In this document: piece after piece, positions 55,878-64,000 of the stretch
How the letters are laid out: every line of letters starts with the position of its first letter
Numbering within the stretch: the first letter of the stretch is position 1
Source of the DNA: Thuidium tamariscinum
Taxonomy: Eukaryota > Streptophyta > Bryopsida > Hypnales > Thuidiaceae
NCBI GenBank assembly: GCA_947034885.2
Contig: OZ019759.1
Span: 12,030,501 to 12,094,500 of the forward strand
Length of the DNA: 64,000 nucleotides
Direction: 5' to 3'
Translations under genes and position numbers: made by a program
Notes under the pieces: generated by a model
What the model was told of the DNA's origin: nothing
The model's input: the letters and a program-made list of their open reading frames with translations, nothing else
Database searches by the model: none

Positions 55878-57165
55878 GGAATTAACGAGTATGGAACAAA
55901 CACGTTCCAGATATATCTCTGGGCATCTGTACCTGCTGCTGGCAACAAGGCTGCACAACCCGCTGTGCCTGAACCTAATGAGCTGGAGGTTTTGGAGATT
56001 GTAGAACATCAGCCTTCTCCACGAGCACAGTTGAATTCTGCTTCAGCCAAGCATGACAAGTCCCAGGATGACGAGAGTATAGAGACAGACTCAGAATTCG
56101 AGCGACAACAGGCAGAGCGGAGAACGAAACGTCGGGAGGAAGAGGACTCCCTGGGCTTCGAAGGCAAGGAAGACTCATTCAAGAAGTCGCCTGTGAAGGA
56201 AGGAGAGGACAAATCCGAAGGTGAAGATGTGGTCATGTAAGAAAGGAGGCTTTCCATCAGTGAGGTGGACAAAGATGGGAAGCCTCTCTTTTATAACTTC
56301 GGAGATGATGATGACCCCATGGATCATCCCCACAATTCGGATCACGACGACGACGATCACAATGGTCCTCCGAAGCAGAAGGAATTGAAACCCTTAGTCC
56401 TCCCCGACGGGACAACAATCAAAATCGAAAAGGACTACTGGGCAGAGCAAGAGGAGGTGAGAAGAAAGCGGATCGAGAGGACAGCCGAGAAGAAAGCGAA
56501 GGACAAGCTGTTGGAGGAAACAAATGCCAAACTCATCCCTGTCACGCAAGAGTCCGTGCAGTCAAAGGAGAAGATGTCTGAGCTGGAGCTCAAATTGTAG
56601 AAGCTCTCTCAACTAGTAGAGAGTTAGTTTGGTCCAACGACTATCCAGTCGCAGCTTCCCTCGCCTGCCCCACCTGCCGTCTCAGTTCCTCCTCCAATGC
56701 AGCAACTAGTTTCTGTACCTTCGTATCCTTGACTCGAGGATACTTCCTAAGTCGTTTCCTTAGTCGACATTAAAGTCGTCGAATGCACTCCTGCATCCCA
56801 GCTCAGGGTGAGGATGGCATCACCAGAGGTGGATGCATTTGAGGTGGCAGTACCTCAACCGCAAGGACCTACTAAAGAACAGGCTCGAGATTATTGTCGA
56901 CTCAACGATATCGTTAAAGTCGTGAAGGAGCAGCCCTCGAGTTCAATATCGGCGCCTGAACTTGATACGTGTGAACAAGCCCATGCAGACTTCCTCTCCG
57001 GTCGAAGAGGAGGAGAGATTGGACTATGGGGAGAACGACCCCGATGAAATCGTCCCTAGGGAAGGGGAAGATCAAGTTGTTGCGATGGAGGTTGGAGATC
57101 AAGGTCCTCTCAACCCGGCAGAACCGACGTTGGTACAATCCTTTGGTCCTTACGCTTTTGATTGA
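55590..57165 (+). pseudogene. Charged C-terminal region of the ParB/methyltransferase-like gene
   Basis: One frame from 55590 to about 56632 has stops only at 55875, 56238 and 56598. It is strongly charged: RRTKRREEEDSLGFEGKEDS, an Asp/His-rich patch (DDDDPMDHPHNSDHDDDD), and a predicted coiled coil (QEEVRRKRIERTAEKKAK). Palindromes at 56724 and 56893 follow. An acidic end (DPDEIVPREGEDQVVAMEVG) closes at TGA 57163-57165. It probably formed a flexible or coiled-coil tail. No catalytic motif seen. Confidence 0.5.
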
Positions 57166-57561
57166 ATATGAAAACACGAGATAAGGTACTTGACCCTGTA
57201 GAAATGAGATGTTCTTTAGAGAATTGTAATTCTTATAATGATTTGTCATGTCTCACAGGAGGGAGTCGACACTCCTTGACATCCTGGCGTTGACAGAGAA
57301 CCCGTTTGTGGCGGACAAAAATGTAGTATAATGTAGAGTAGTTTTGGAGTGTACAACCTTAACGGCCTTAAAATTTTGAAAATGTATTTTATACACCGTG
57401 CAAATAAAATTTCGGAATTTCCAATCTATATAAGTGTGTATATCTAATTGAATTCCCTTATCAATGTTTTTGATTCAGCTCAAGGTTAGTGTAAGCTTGC
57501 ATCACCCGCTACCCATGAAGCCAATTTCTAAAGGAAGGGCGCAGTCCAGTAGCGAGTTGCA
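57166..57561. other. Spacer before the HAD gene
   Basis: AT-rich. Contains a donor-like ATAAG|GTACTTG (57183) and acceptor-like CTCACAG (57259), so it may include a terminal intron of the preceding gene. A short reading at 57464-57560 precedes the next ORF. Confidence 0.4.
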
Positions 57562-58482
57562 ATGGGTCTCTCCGCATTTTGGCTTTACCAGTCCTGCAAT
57601 TATTCAGGTAACTCCAACTCTTTGTTGGTCTGGTTTGATCAGGTAGGATCGGAGGGAGGAAGGGAGGTCATGCAGACGATTGAGCGTCCGATCATGCCTC
57701 CGCCGAGGAGGAAGTGGCTGAACATTGTCTTTGACCTGAACGGGGTGCTTTGTCACTCCGCGTCGACAAAATTCGGCAAAGACTTCAAGCACTACAAGGT
57801 CGAAGACAATGTTCTCAGCCATCGGTACCCGACCATCATCGGGTCCAAGGCTGTATTTGCTAGGCAGAACGTCGGCGAATTTTTGAAACATGTGTCTGAA
57901 ATCGCGAATAAGGTCGTGGTCTGGTCGTCAATGTACAAGTATAACGCGGAGGCCATCGCGGGACACTTGTTCGGGAGGTGCAGACCGCCCTACAACGTCC
58001 TAGGACAGGAAAACTGTACGAAGATAGAGTACAATCTCGGGAAGTTCTTCCACCGTGATGTGAAAGAATTGAACATAAAAGTACTCAAGCATGGTCTGTT
58101 CGACAATTTCGGAAATGCAGGGTCGTCATTTTCCTCGGACAACACCCTGCTCATTGATGACTCTCCCGAAAAGAGTGTCTGCAATGAGATGGGGAACTCC
58201 ATCTTTCTGGAGACCTGGAGCTATGTTCATCGAAGGGATGACGTCCTCATGGGACAACTGCTTCCGTGGCTCCAACGGCTGCATTCGGGGTGCAACCCCC
58301 ACGAGGGGTTGCTCCGATACATAGACGAGAATGGGATAGGCAATAATCCCCTTTCTCGTGACCATTTTCATCTCAAGGAAATCCTTGAGGTCATGAGGGA
58401 GTCGGCCGATTGCAAGAACACTCGTTTCGAAGTGCCTCTGGTAGGAATCACCATTGAGAGACGCTGTCGTTGTAGAAAATAG
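57562..58482 (+). CDS. FCP1/NLI-interacting-factor-like HAD protein
   Basis: An intact 306-codon ORF with ATG at 57562; a second in-frame ATG at 57670 (MQTIERPIMPP, residue 37) is an alternative start, and the first 36 residues may include unspliced intron (GGTAACTCC...TTGATCAG). The FCP1-homology fold covers about residues 52-240. Motif I is FDLNGVLCH (residues 57-65), with Asn-60 replacing the second catalytic Asp of the usual DLDET/DLDGT. Motif II is VVWSSMY (119-125), and motif IV LLIDDSPEK (196-204) is complete. The family dephosphorylates Ser/Thr phosphoproteins such as the RNA polymerase II tail. The Asp-to-Asn change at the general acid suggests weak or altered activity. It is the only apparently intact host gene in the window. 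Confidence 0.8.
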   Translation: MGLSAFWLYQSCNYSGNSNSLLVWFDQVGSEGGREVMQTIERPIMPPPRRKWLNIVFDLNGVLCHSASTKFGKDFKHYKVEDNVLSHRYPTIIGSKAVFARQNVGEFLKHVSEIANKVVVWSSMYKYNAEAIAGHLFGRCRPPYNVLGQENCTKIEYNLGKFFHRDVKELNIKVLKHGLFDNFGNAGSSFSSDNTLLIDDSPEKSVCNEMGNSIFLETWSYVHRRDDVLMGQLLPWLQRLHSGCNPHEGLLRYIDENGIGNNPLSRDHFHLKEILEVMRESADCKNTRFEVPLVGITIERRCRCRK

Positions 58483-58721
58483 ATTTTTTTGATTGTAGAA
58501 TTAGGCATCGAGGGAGTCCAAGAAAATGGTAACTAATTTTTTATGTACGTAATGTTTTTTTGTAAAATAAATATAATGTTTTTTTTATAGCATTCTACAT
58601 TCATCTTGAAAATCTTGTGCTTCATCAATCTTAATGGATAGCAAGTTCCACATGTATCCGTGTACTTATAGCAAGGACCGTCTTTGGATTTGGAACTCTT
58701 GTTTTATTCCAAGTTGGAGCT
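58483..58721. other. Downstream region of the HAD gene
   Basis: AT-rich with AAATAAATATAATG near 58566, a plausible polyadenylation context. No ORF supported. Confidence 0.4.
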
Positions 58722-59628
58722 TTGCGTTCTATTCCAACGCCAGGAAAAGAAAAGCTCACGAAGAGCCTCCTCTCAGGATCAAAGATTTTGCCCTCCACCA
58801 AATCTGATTTTGGTGGTGAGAGCTGCGAATCAGTTCCAATATCCAAGCCTTACATGTTCCGTTCAGCCACAGATGCGGCATCAGCTGCCATAGACTTTTC
58901 CAAGGGGAATATTGAAGATGGCGTCGTGGACAGCCCTTCGAGTTGCACTACGGGCAGGACTCCCATTTGCTTGCCGTCACCATTGAAACGAACATCCTCG
59001 AGCCGAGGAAGGTGTTGGTCGCCGACTCCGCAAAGGGATGGAGCAACCAGTCGAAAGCTCGAACTCCTTGTCGAAGATGCTCTAGGGCATCCTTGCCTCG
59101 AGGATAATCTTGCCCCTTTGAATCGGTTGTCTGCTAGCCCTATCATGGTTGTGGGTTTCCAACTTGAACCTGCTGCTCTTGATGTCCCTATTTCGCTCAC
59201 CTTGATTCCAGGACAATCCAACCCGTTCCTCCAATTCGACAGGGGGAAGGCGCCTGCCATCCACAGATAGTCTTTTCCGTCAAAGATTTTTTAGAGAATA
59301 TCGACGCTCTCTAGACACCGTGTCTACCAAAACTACTCTTCCGTTATTAAACAATGAGAAGGGCCCTCTGCCTAAACCGCCCCCACGGAATCCCAAATCT
59401 ATTTCCACTTCTGCCGTTCCTCCGAGCACGCGATCATCGAAACGGAAAGCTAACGAATGTCATAGTCTAAGTGAGACTGGAACTCTGTACAATGAAAATG
59501 GATCACATTATTCATCTCGACCCGAGGATATCTTAAGAGGTCTTGCAAAGCTGAAAGCCGAAGAGGCAGGGAAGGCTGTATATGTAGTTAAGTGCAAAGC
59601 TGCTAAAAAAGATTCAAGCTCTTACTAG
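58722..59628 (+). pseudogene. Unidentified broken gene, Ser/Pro-rich
   Basis: Two open stretches, 58722-59270 and 59320-59628, lie in different frames with stops between. The first has SFGGESCESVP-like Ser/Gly sequence and PISLTLIPGQSNPFLQFDRG. The second is Pro/Ser/Lys-rich (PLPKPPPRNPKSISTS; SSKRKANECH) with a short helix (EDILRGLAKLKAEEAGK). Three degenerate copies of the 19-bp palindrome lie within it. Its composition resembles the tail of the ParB/methyltransferase-like gene, but I see no shared motif. Confidence 0.35.
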
Positions 59629-59639
59629 CTGTAAGAATG

Positions 59640-60165
59640 TAAGATGCGATATTTCTTACTAAAAATAGAATGTTCCATAACCATAACTTAGATTTACAAG
59701 GTCCATGCCTTCCATATTGTGCAGTCTATAATTAGTATGGAAATGGACATAGAAAAGTAGGTTAAAAAAGATCGAGGCTGCCAAGGCTACACATTGAGTA
59801 CGTAAAACTTTTTGGTCAAATGTAAGTCAATCGTAGAATTTCACGACTTGTTCTCTTTAGTGGAAATTGCATGTGGTCCTTGGATCCAATTACTTTTTAA
59901 GTTTGCAAATGCCCAAAGGCTGTATACCCAATTGAAAATCCACGTTCTTCATTCTACATTGTTCTGCTCATCATCCTCATGCATCATCTGAATGACCATC
60001 TTTAATACAAATGCCTCCATTGAAATGTATAAGCGAATTCTCAAATCACTATCATTCATTTATCGTTGGATTCAACAACTTTTACTTCATTGATCATTAC
60101 ATAGTCATTTTTGCAAGTCTCAAAATCACCATTTTGTCTCAATTTAACCAATAAGGCCTTTTATG
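59640..60165. other. Spacer without a recognised gene
   Basis: AT-rich; only short chance ORFs. Confidence 0.5.
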
Positions 60166-61141
60166 TAGATGTCCAGCAAGATGCACCGCATTCATGATGT
60201 GTAGCAATGTCCATGCAAGCTCAGTGCATTTCTCCTCCATCAACCAAGCCGAAACACCCGAATCACCTCTTCTTCCGGTACAAGCTTGTACATCAATTGA
60301 ACTACAATGTTGTCTGCATAATTATCATCCATAGCCAACATCTGCCGAAGTGCTCCGCCATTCCACCAATATGAATATCCTTCATTCATCTTTGCATGGA
60401 CTGCAATGAATTGTATCACTCCAGGATGTCCAATCCTTACAGCCATCAACTCGTTCTGGTATTCCATCTACGCGAGTTTAGGTCGTATGCCTTGTTGGAG
60501 GGATTTCTTGGCTACAAACTCCCAGGATTCCGATATCTCCGAATAACATTGAATTCAGACTTTTCGAATTGTTGCATACCTTCCCCTCATAGTTTTGTCA
60601 TCAACGGGAATGACAGATGTCGTCTCAGGAAGCGCTATGAGATGTCGCCTGTTTTGAGTGATTTGAGATGTCCTTCCTTGCTATTCCACCAACTCATTGA
60701 TCCTTGCCTATTCCGCTTCTTGGCAAATGGAGTGCATCGACGATTGAATAAGTCACCTCTTATGATGACTTCCTCAAAGTCTTCGTCCATTGCATGATGG
60801 TTCTTGTCATATTTTTGTAGAAGTGATTTTACATTCCACAAGGCATCGTGCACCTTACTTTCCAAGAAACGGAAGAAGCCATGTTTCTCTGTTTCCTCAA
60901 ACCACAGTGGAACATGAAGGGCATCCAACAATCTTTGCCTCATGTCTAGTTGGAATTTCTCTATACACTCCTCTTGATATCTGACGTATTTGTTCTTCAA
61001 GGATGTGGTGGTTTCAGACTCATAGAACTTCACAATACATTCACTCACGAAATTCTTACAGTCTTCCAAAGGCATGTCTTTGGGTGACCGAGTGTTTTGC
61101 ACCACTTCTTTTCCCTTCCCACCTTTCTTCGATTTCGACAT
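60166..61141 (-). pseudogene. Truncated protein-kinase-like pseudogene
   Basis: From ATG 61141 (MSKSKKGGKGKEVVQNTR) a charged N-terminal domain is open to about 60635. After a frameshift near 60640 a kinase N-lobe can be read: a glycine-loop position (TMRGRYATIRKV), the lysine strand (WEFVAKKSLQ), a helix-C glutamate (EYQNELMAVRIGHPGVIQF), and a hinge region (YSYWWNGGALRQMLAM). TGA and TAG stops interrupt it near 60575 and 60468. A further frameshift near 60240 precedes ELAWTLLHIMNAVHLAGHLH, and the sequence ends just where the catalytic HRD loop should begin. The glycine loop is poor in Gly. It cannot make an active kinase. Confidence 0.55.
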
Positions 61142-61349
61142 CTTGAATAATTTGAAGTACTTACAAACACTTCAACTCTTCTATAATAAGGTGTAGCACA
61201 ATTAAATTATGATAAAAAGTTTACCACTGCCAAAAAAATTGGCAACAAGGGGGCCCCAATAATTTGACTCCTGCATTCTAAAGAGAGGAGCCAATGAAAG
61301 GTAAACCACCAAGCTCTACGCTCTACTTGCGAAACGCAAGAGGAAGGCA

Positions 61350-61620
61350 AAAGTGAGAGGCGGACGGCCTTGCCATCCGCTCTTATGCTGGCGGACGGCT
61401 TCGCACAGGCAGACGGGCGGATAGGTGGACGCGCAACAATCCGCCCAACGTTGACTGTCTGATCGGGCGGACCTGAGATCGTCCGCCCGTTTCGGACCGT
61501 CCGACCAGGCGGACACAAGCCCAAGCATCCGCCTCGCGTTCGCCCACGCGGACGGTCTAGATCGGGCGGACAGCCCTGCATCCGCCTGATCAAACGATCA
61601 ACGCCGAGCGGATGCCTCGA
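61350..61620 (-). repeat. GC-rich tract of degenerate GCGGAC words
   Basis: Many copies of GCGGAC/GTCCGCC in both orientations lie in about 270 bases of otherwise AT-rich DNA. The same words (GGGCGGATGGGCGG) return at the right window edge, 63981. A minus-strand ORF over it (61207-61725) is Arg/Pro/Gly low-complexity and probably not a gene. Confidence 0.6.
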
Positions 61621-61725
61621 TGTGGGTGGCAGCCCTTTTTCTTGGACGATATGGTGCTCCATTCCAAAATAAATGTCTATTTTTCGCCAAATAAAACTAA
61701 TCTTTTTTCCCCAGAAGTTCTTCAT

Positions 61726-63773
61726 TTTTATTCAAAACATAGATGAAATTGCCAAATTTCGATGAAAAAGTGCATGGATATAAATGAAAAGTGTCTATTG
61801 GTCAAAAAGATGGATGGATGGAGATATACAATTTTTCACCAAATTTTAAGTGGTTGCCATCTTGCAATTGGCACTTTCTCAAAAATTTTAAAAAAAAGGT
61901 CGGTGGGTGGTGGTGGTGGGAGGTAGTTGACCGATTGTGTGAAGAAGGCAATAAAGTGATCCTCAATCACCAAAGTTGGGGGTCCTTGAATGGGAATGGG
62001 GAGTTGTCAATCCCTCTAGAGACAATCCGGCTCCTTTAGAAACTAAAAGGTCTACAGTTCAATCCCCCGTAGCATCCCCCATTCCCCCGCCCCTAAGAGA
62101 GAGCATTTAGTCAATTTCTCTAATCGTGGAGGAGGGAAGCATTGGATTTTAGGGTGTTTGGCCATCCAGGGCGATCAGAGCCTTACCGAATTCCTAAAAA
62201 TCAAATGATTTCCTCTCTTCACAACTTTTTGAAAAAAATGACACTATTGATCCATTTCAATTTTTGAACAAATTTAATTCTTATCTAATTCTTTCGTACA
62301 TACATTTATAAAGTAATGGTTGATTATTTAATTGATTCGCCAGTCTTATGATAAAACTTATAAGATCCAAATTAGAATTATTCAACCTATTAACTTTATT
62401 TTTTTCCCTTGTTATATATAAATATCACTTCTATGGAAGAGATATCAAAAGTATTTTATTTGTCATAACTCATAAGAGTTTTAGAAAATTTGATTGTGAA
62501 ATTTTTTTCGAATACAAAAGAAATTTTTACAATATGATAATTTCTTAATAGTTATATATTATAGTGTAAATTTTCATGTTATTTTATGATTAAAACTTCA
62601 ATAGACCTTCCTAATAGCATTTCTAAATTTTAAACCTGTGACTCTCTAGTCTCTAAGTTCCTATTGGCCTTTTGCCAATGTCTTGCAGAAAAAAACTCTA
62701 AAGTCACTCGATGGATTCTTGTAGTTACTAAAGGGGCACAGTAAGTATTTGGCTATTTGCTTTCTTCATTTTCAATTCAAATTCTGAACTATCCTAAATC
62801 CTATTAATGACACTTTGCTACATTGGTATACTACTAAATTACAAAGTACTAATTCATTAATACTTGCCCATACTTAATATTTAGTGCTTATTTCGTACAA
62901 CATTATAATTGATTCCAATATCTCTACTAACATTAGAAATATAAAAAAATTTAAAAATTAACCCCTAACTACCCAAGGCATGAGAATATGGTGTTTACAA
63001 AACTTTGAAGCTAAATTAATCCTAATGAAGTAGCTATTTTTTGTAGTTTGGAATTCTGGAAATTTTGTTCTAGAAGGATACATTTATTGTCATAAATCTG
63101 ATCTGGAAAAGGAATGACAATGATTTTCTATGCAAGATTTTGTGCAAGCATACCCCTTTCAATCTTGAGTTTCCATAGTGTTGAGAGCTCTTAAAAATGA
63201 GCCTCAAATATGGAGTATTATAGATGTTGGCAAAAAATTCACATTAAAAATCCATTTACTAAAATTGTAAAGTACATTTCCAGATGATACAAATTGATTG
63301 GAGTTAGGCATGTTAACTAGGCCTTTTCATCTCATTTTTTGGAGTCACCAACTTCTTGGCTTAAACTTGTGAAAAGAGGATAGAAACACTTTACATCACT
63401 TTTGACAAATTGACACCCTCATGGCTCATGCCTCATAGACTAACATTATAATCTTTCACTCCGTAAGTGCTATTGTTGTGTTTTTTTTCCTATACAATCT
63501 CTAACATATATAGTTTGAATTTGTACGCTTTAAATTTAAAAAAATTTGATACACCTTATAAAAATGTTGGTATTTTATTCAACTTTGAGAAAATTCCAAG
63601 AAGCTCAAAATAGGCCTTGGTTAATTAGGGATTAAAGTTCACACATGAGGTACATTGCAATTATTATATTGAAGGACAAATAAGTTTTATAATTTTCAGA
63701 ACAAAACTATGTTTTGTATATGCCATGCTAAGTTTCAACGTCTTTTCCATGAAGAATGTAAAATTTATACTTC
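61726..63773. other. AT-rich stretch without a recognised gene
   Basis: Long AT-rich sequence; no supportable ORF, RNA gene or mobile-element end seen. Confidence 0.5.
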
Positions 63774-63819
63774 TTAGGGTTCATGTTTAGGGTTTACGGT
63801 TTAGGGTATAGGGTTTAGA
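63774..63819 (+). repeat. Interstitial telomere-like repeat
   Basis: Degenerate TTTAGGG units (TTAGGGTTCATGTTTAGGG, TTTAGGGTATAGGGTTTAG). This is the plant-type telomere sequence, here internal and diverged. Confidence 0.75.
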
Positions 63820-64000
63820 ATTTACAAGCAAAGAGGAGGAATTGAAATTGCAGCTCATAAAATTGGAATACTCCCATTGGATTCTAACCTGTTGAATATG
63901 ATATATTGTTATACAATAGACACTTCAAAATCCAATGTTTTCTTGGACAGTGAGGATAGCAAAATATTTGAATGACAATGGGCGGATGGGCGGTCTGGAT

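Larger units (their letters stand above)
51868..59530. repeat. Dispersed 19-bp palindrome family (about 12 sites)
   Basis: Sites start at 51868, 51930, 52134, 53868, 53987, 55416, 55501, 56724, 56893, 58993, 59088 and 59512. Consensus TATCMTCGANTCGAKGATA. Site 53868 is a perfect palindrome. Sites 51930, 55416, 55501 and 56724 have one arm mismatch, and 51868, 53987, 56893, 58993, 59088 and 59512 are degenerate. The two readable introns (53863-54059 and 55390-55589) hold two sites each. Outside this region only the 41.45-41.79-kb cluster has the motif. Confidence 0.85.

Noticed and set aside
61207-61725. 172-codon minus-strand ORF
   Set aside because: Low-complexity Arg/Pro/Gly translation of the GCGGAC-rich tract with no motif; probably not a gene.

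Overview
The window looks like nuclear DNA from a land plant (or close streptophyte relative). It has plant-type TTTAGGG-like interstitial repeats, Ty3-type gag and aspartic-protease fragments, GT-AG introns, TATA-box promoters and long AT-rich intergenic DNA. Nothing is prokaryotic. The exact species cannot be told; the gene families in the right third would fit a seed-free plant, but that is only an impression.

About two thirds of the window is mobile or repeated DNA. The main component is a six-copy family, called here units A to F. Each unit is about 3.3-3.8 kb and has its own ORF of about 550-680 codons. Four units (B, C, D, F) also have a clear TATA box upstream of the ORF. A (1-1806, minus) and E (33404-36726, minus) form one subfamily, B (2810-6562, plus) and C (17930-21695, minus) a second, and D (29892-33403, plus) and F (47591-51137, plus) a third. 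B and C have TG...CA ends. C is flanked by a perfect 5-bp duplication (GCCCA), yet neither unit has a repeat at its two ends, so each behaves like a solo LTR that carries a gene. The encoded protein has a conserved N-terminal core, an acidic or NLS-rich linker, a coiled coil and a basic tail. I do not recognise it with certainty.

Between these units lie gag-protease remnants of a Ty3-like, non-autonomous family (8847-9478, 9773-15754, 26971-29891). No reverse transcriptase or integrase is visible. The 9.8-15.7 kb copy is split inside a zinc knuckle by a 2.28-kb DNA transposon (11082-13365). That transposon has 20-bp perfect terminal inverted repeats, a 3-bp target duplication and a nested 1.4-kb palindrome built of about 178-bp tandem units. 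LTR-like, SINE-like and satellite-like repeats fill 15.7-17.7 kb, 22-27 kb and 36.7-44.5 kb.

The right third holds host-like genes. A TATA promoter and 5' exon (47345-47584) end in a perfect splice donor, with unit F inserted directly after it. At 52453-57165 lies a decayed multi-exon gene whose product looks like a ParB-like domain followed by a beta-class amino-methyltransferase-like fold. An apparently intact FCP1/NLI-type HAD protein follows (57562-58482), then an unidentified broken gene (58722-59628) and a truncated protein-kinase-like pseudogene (60166-61141, minus).

The most unusual signal is a 19-bp palindrome, consensus TATCMTCGANTCGAKGATA. It occurs about 16 times in only two clusters: 41.45-41.79 kb and 51.87-59.53 kb, the latter being the ParB/methyltransferase region. 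Two copies sit in each of that gene's two readable introns.
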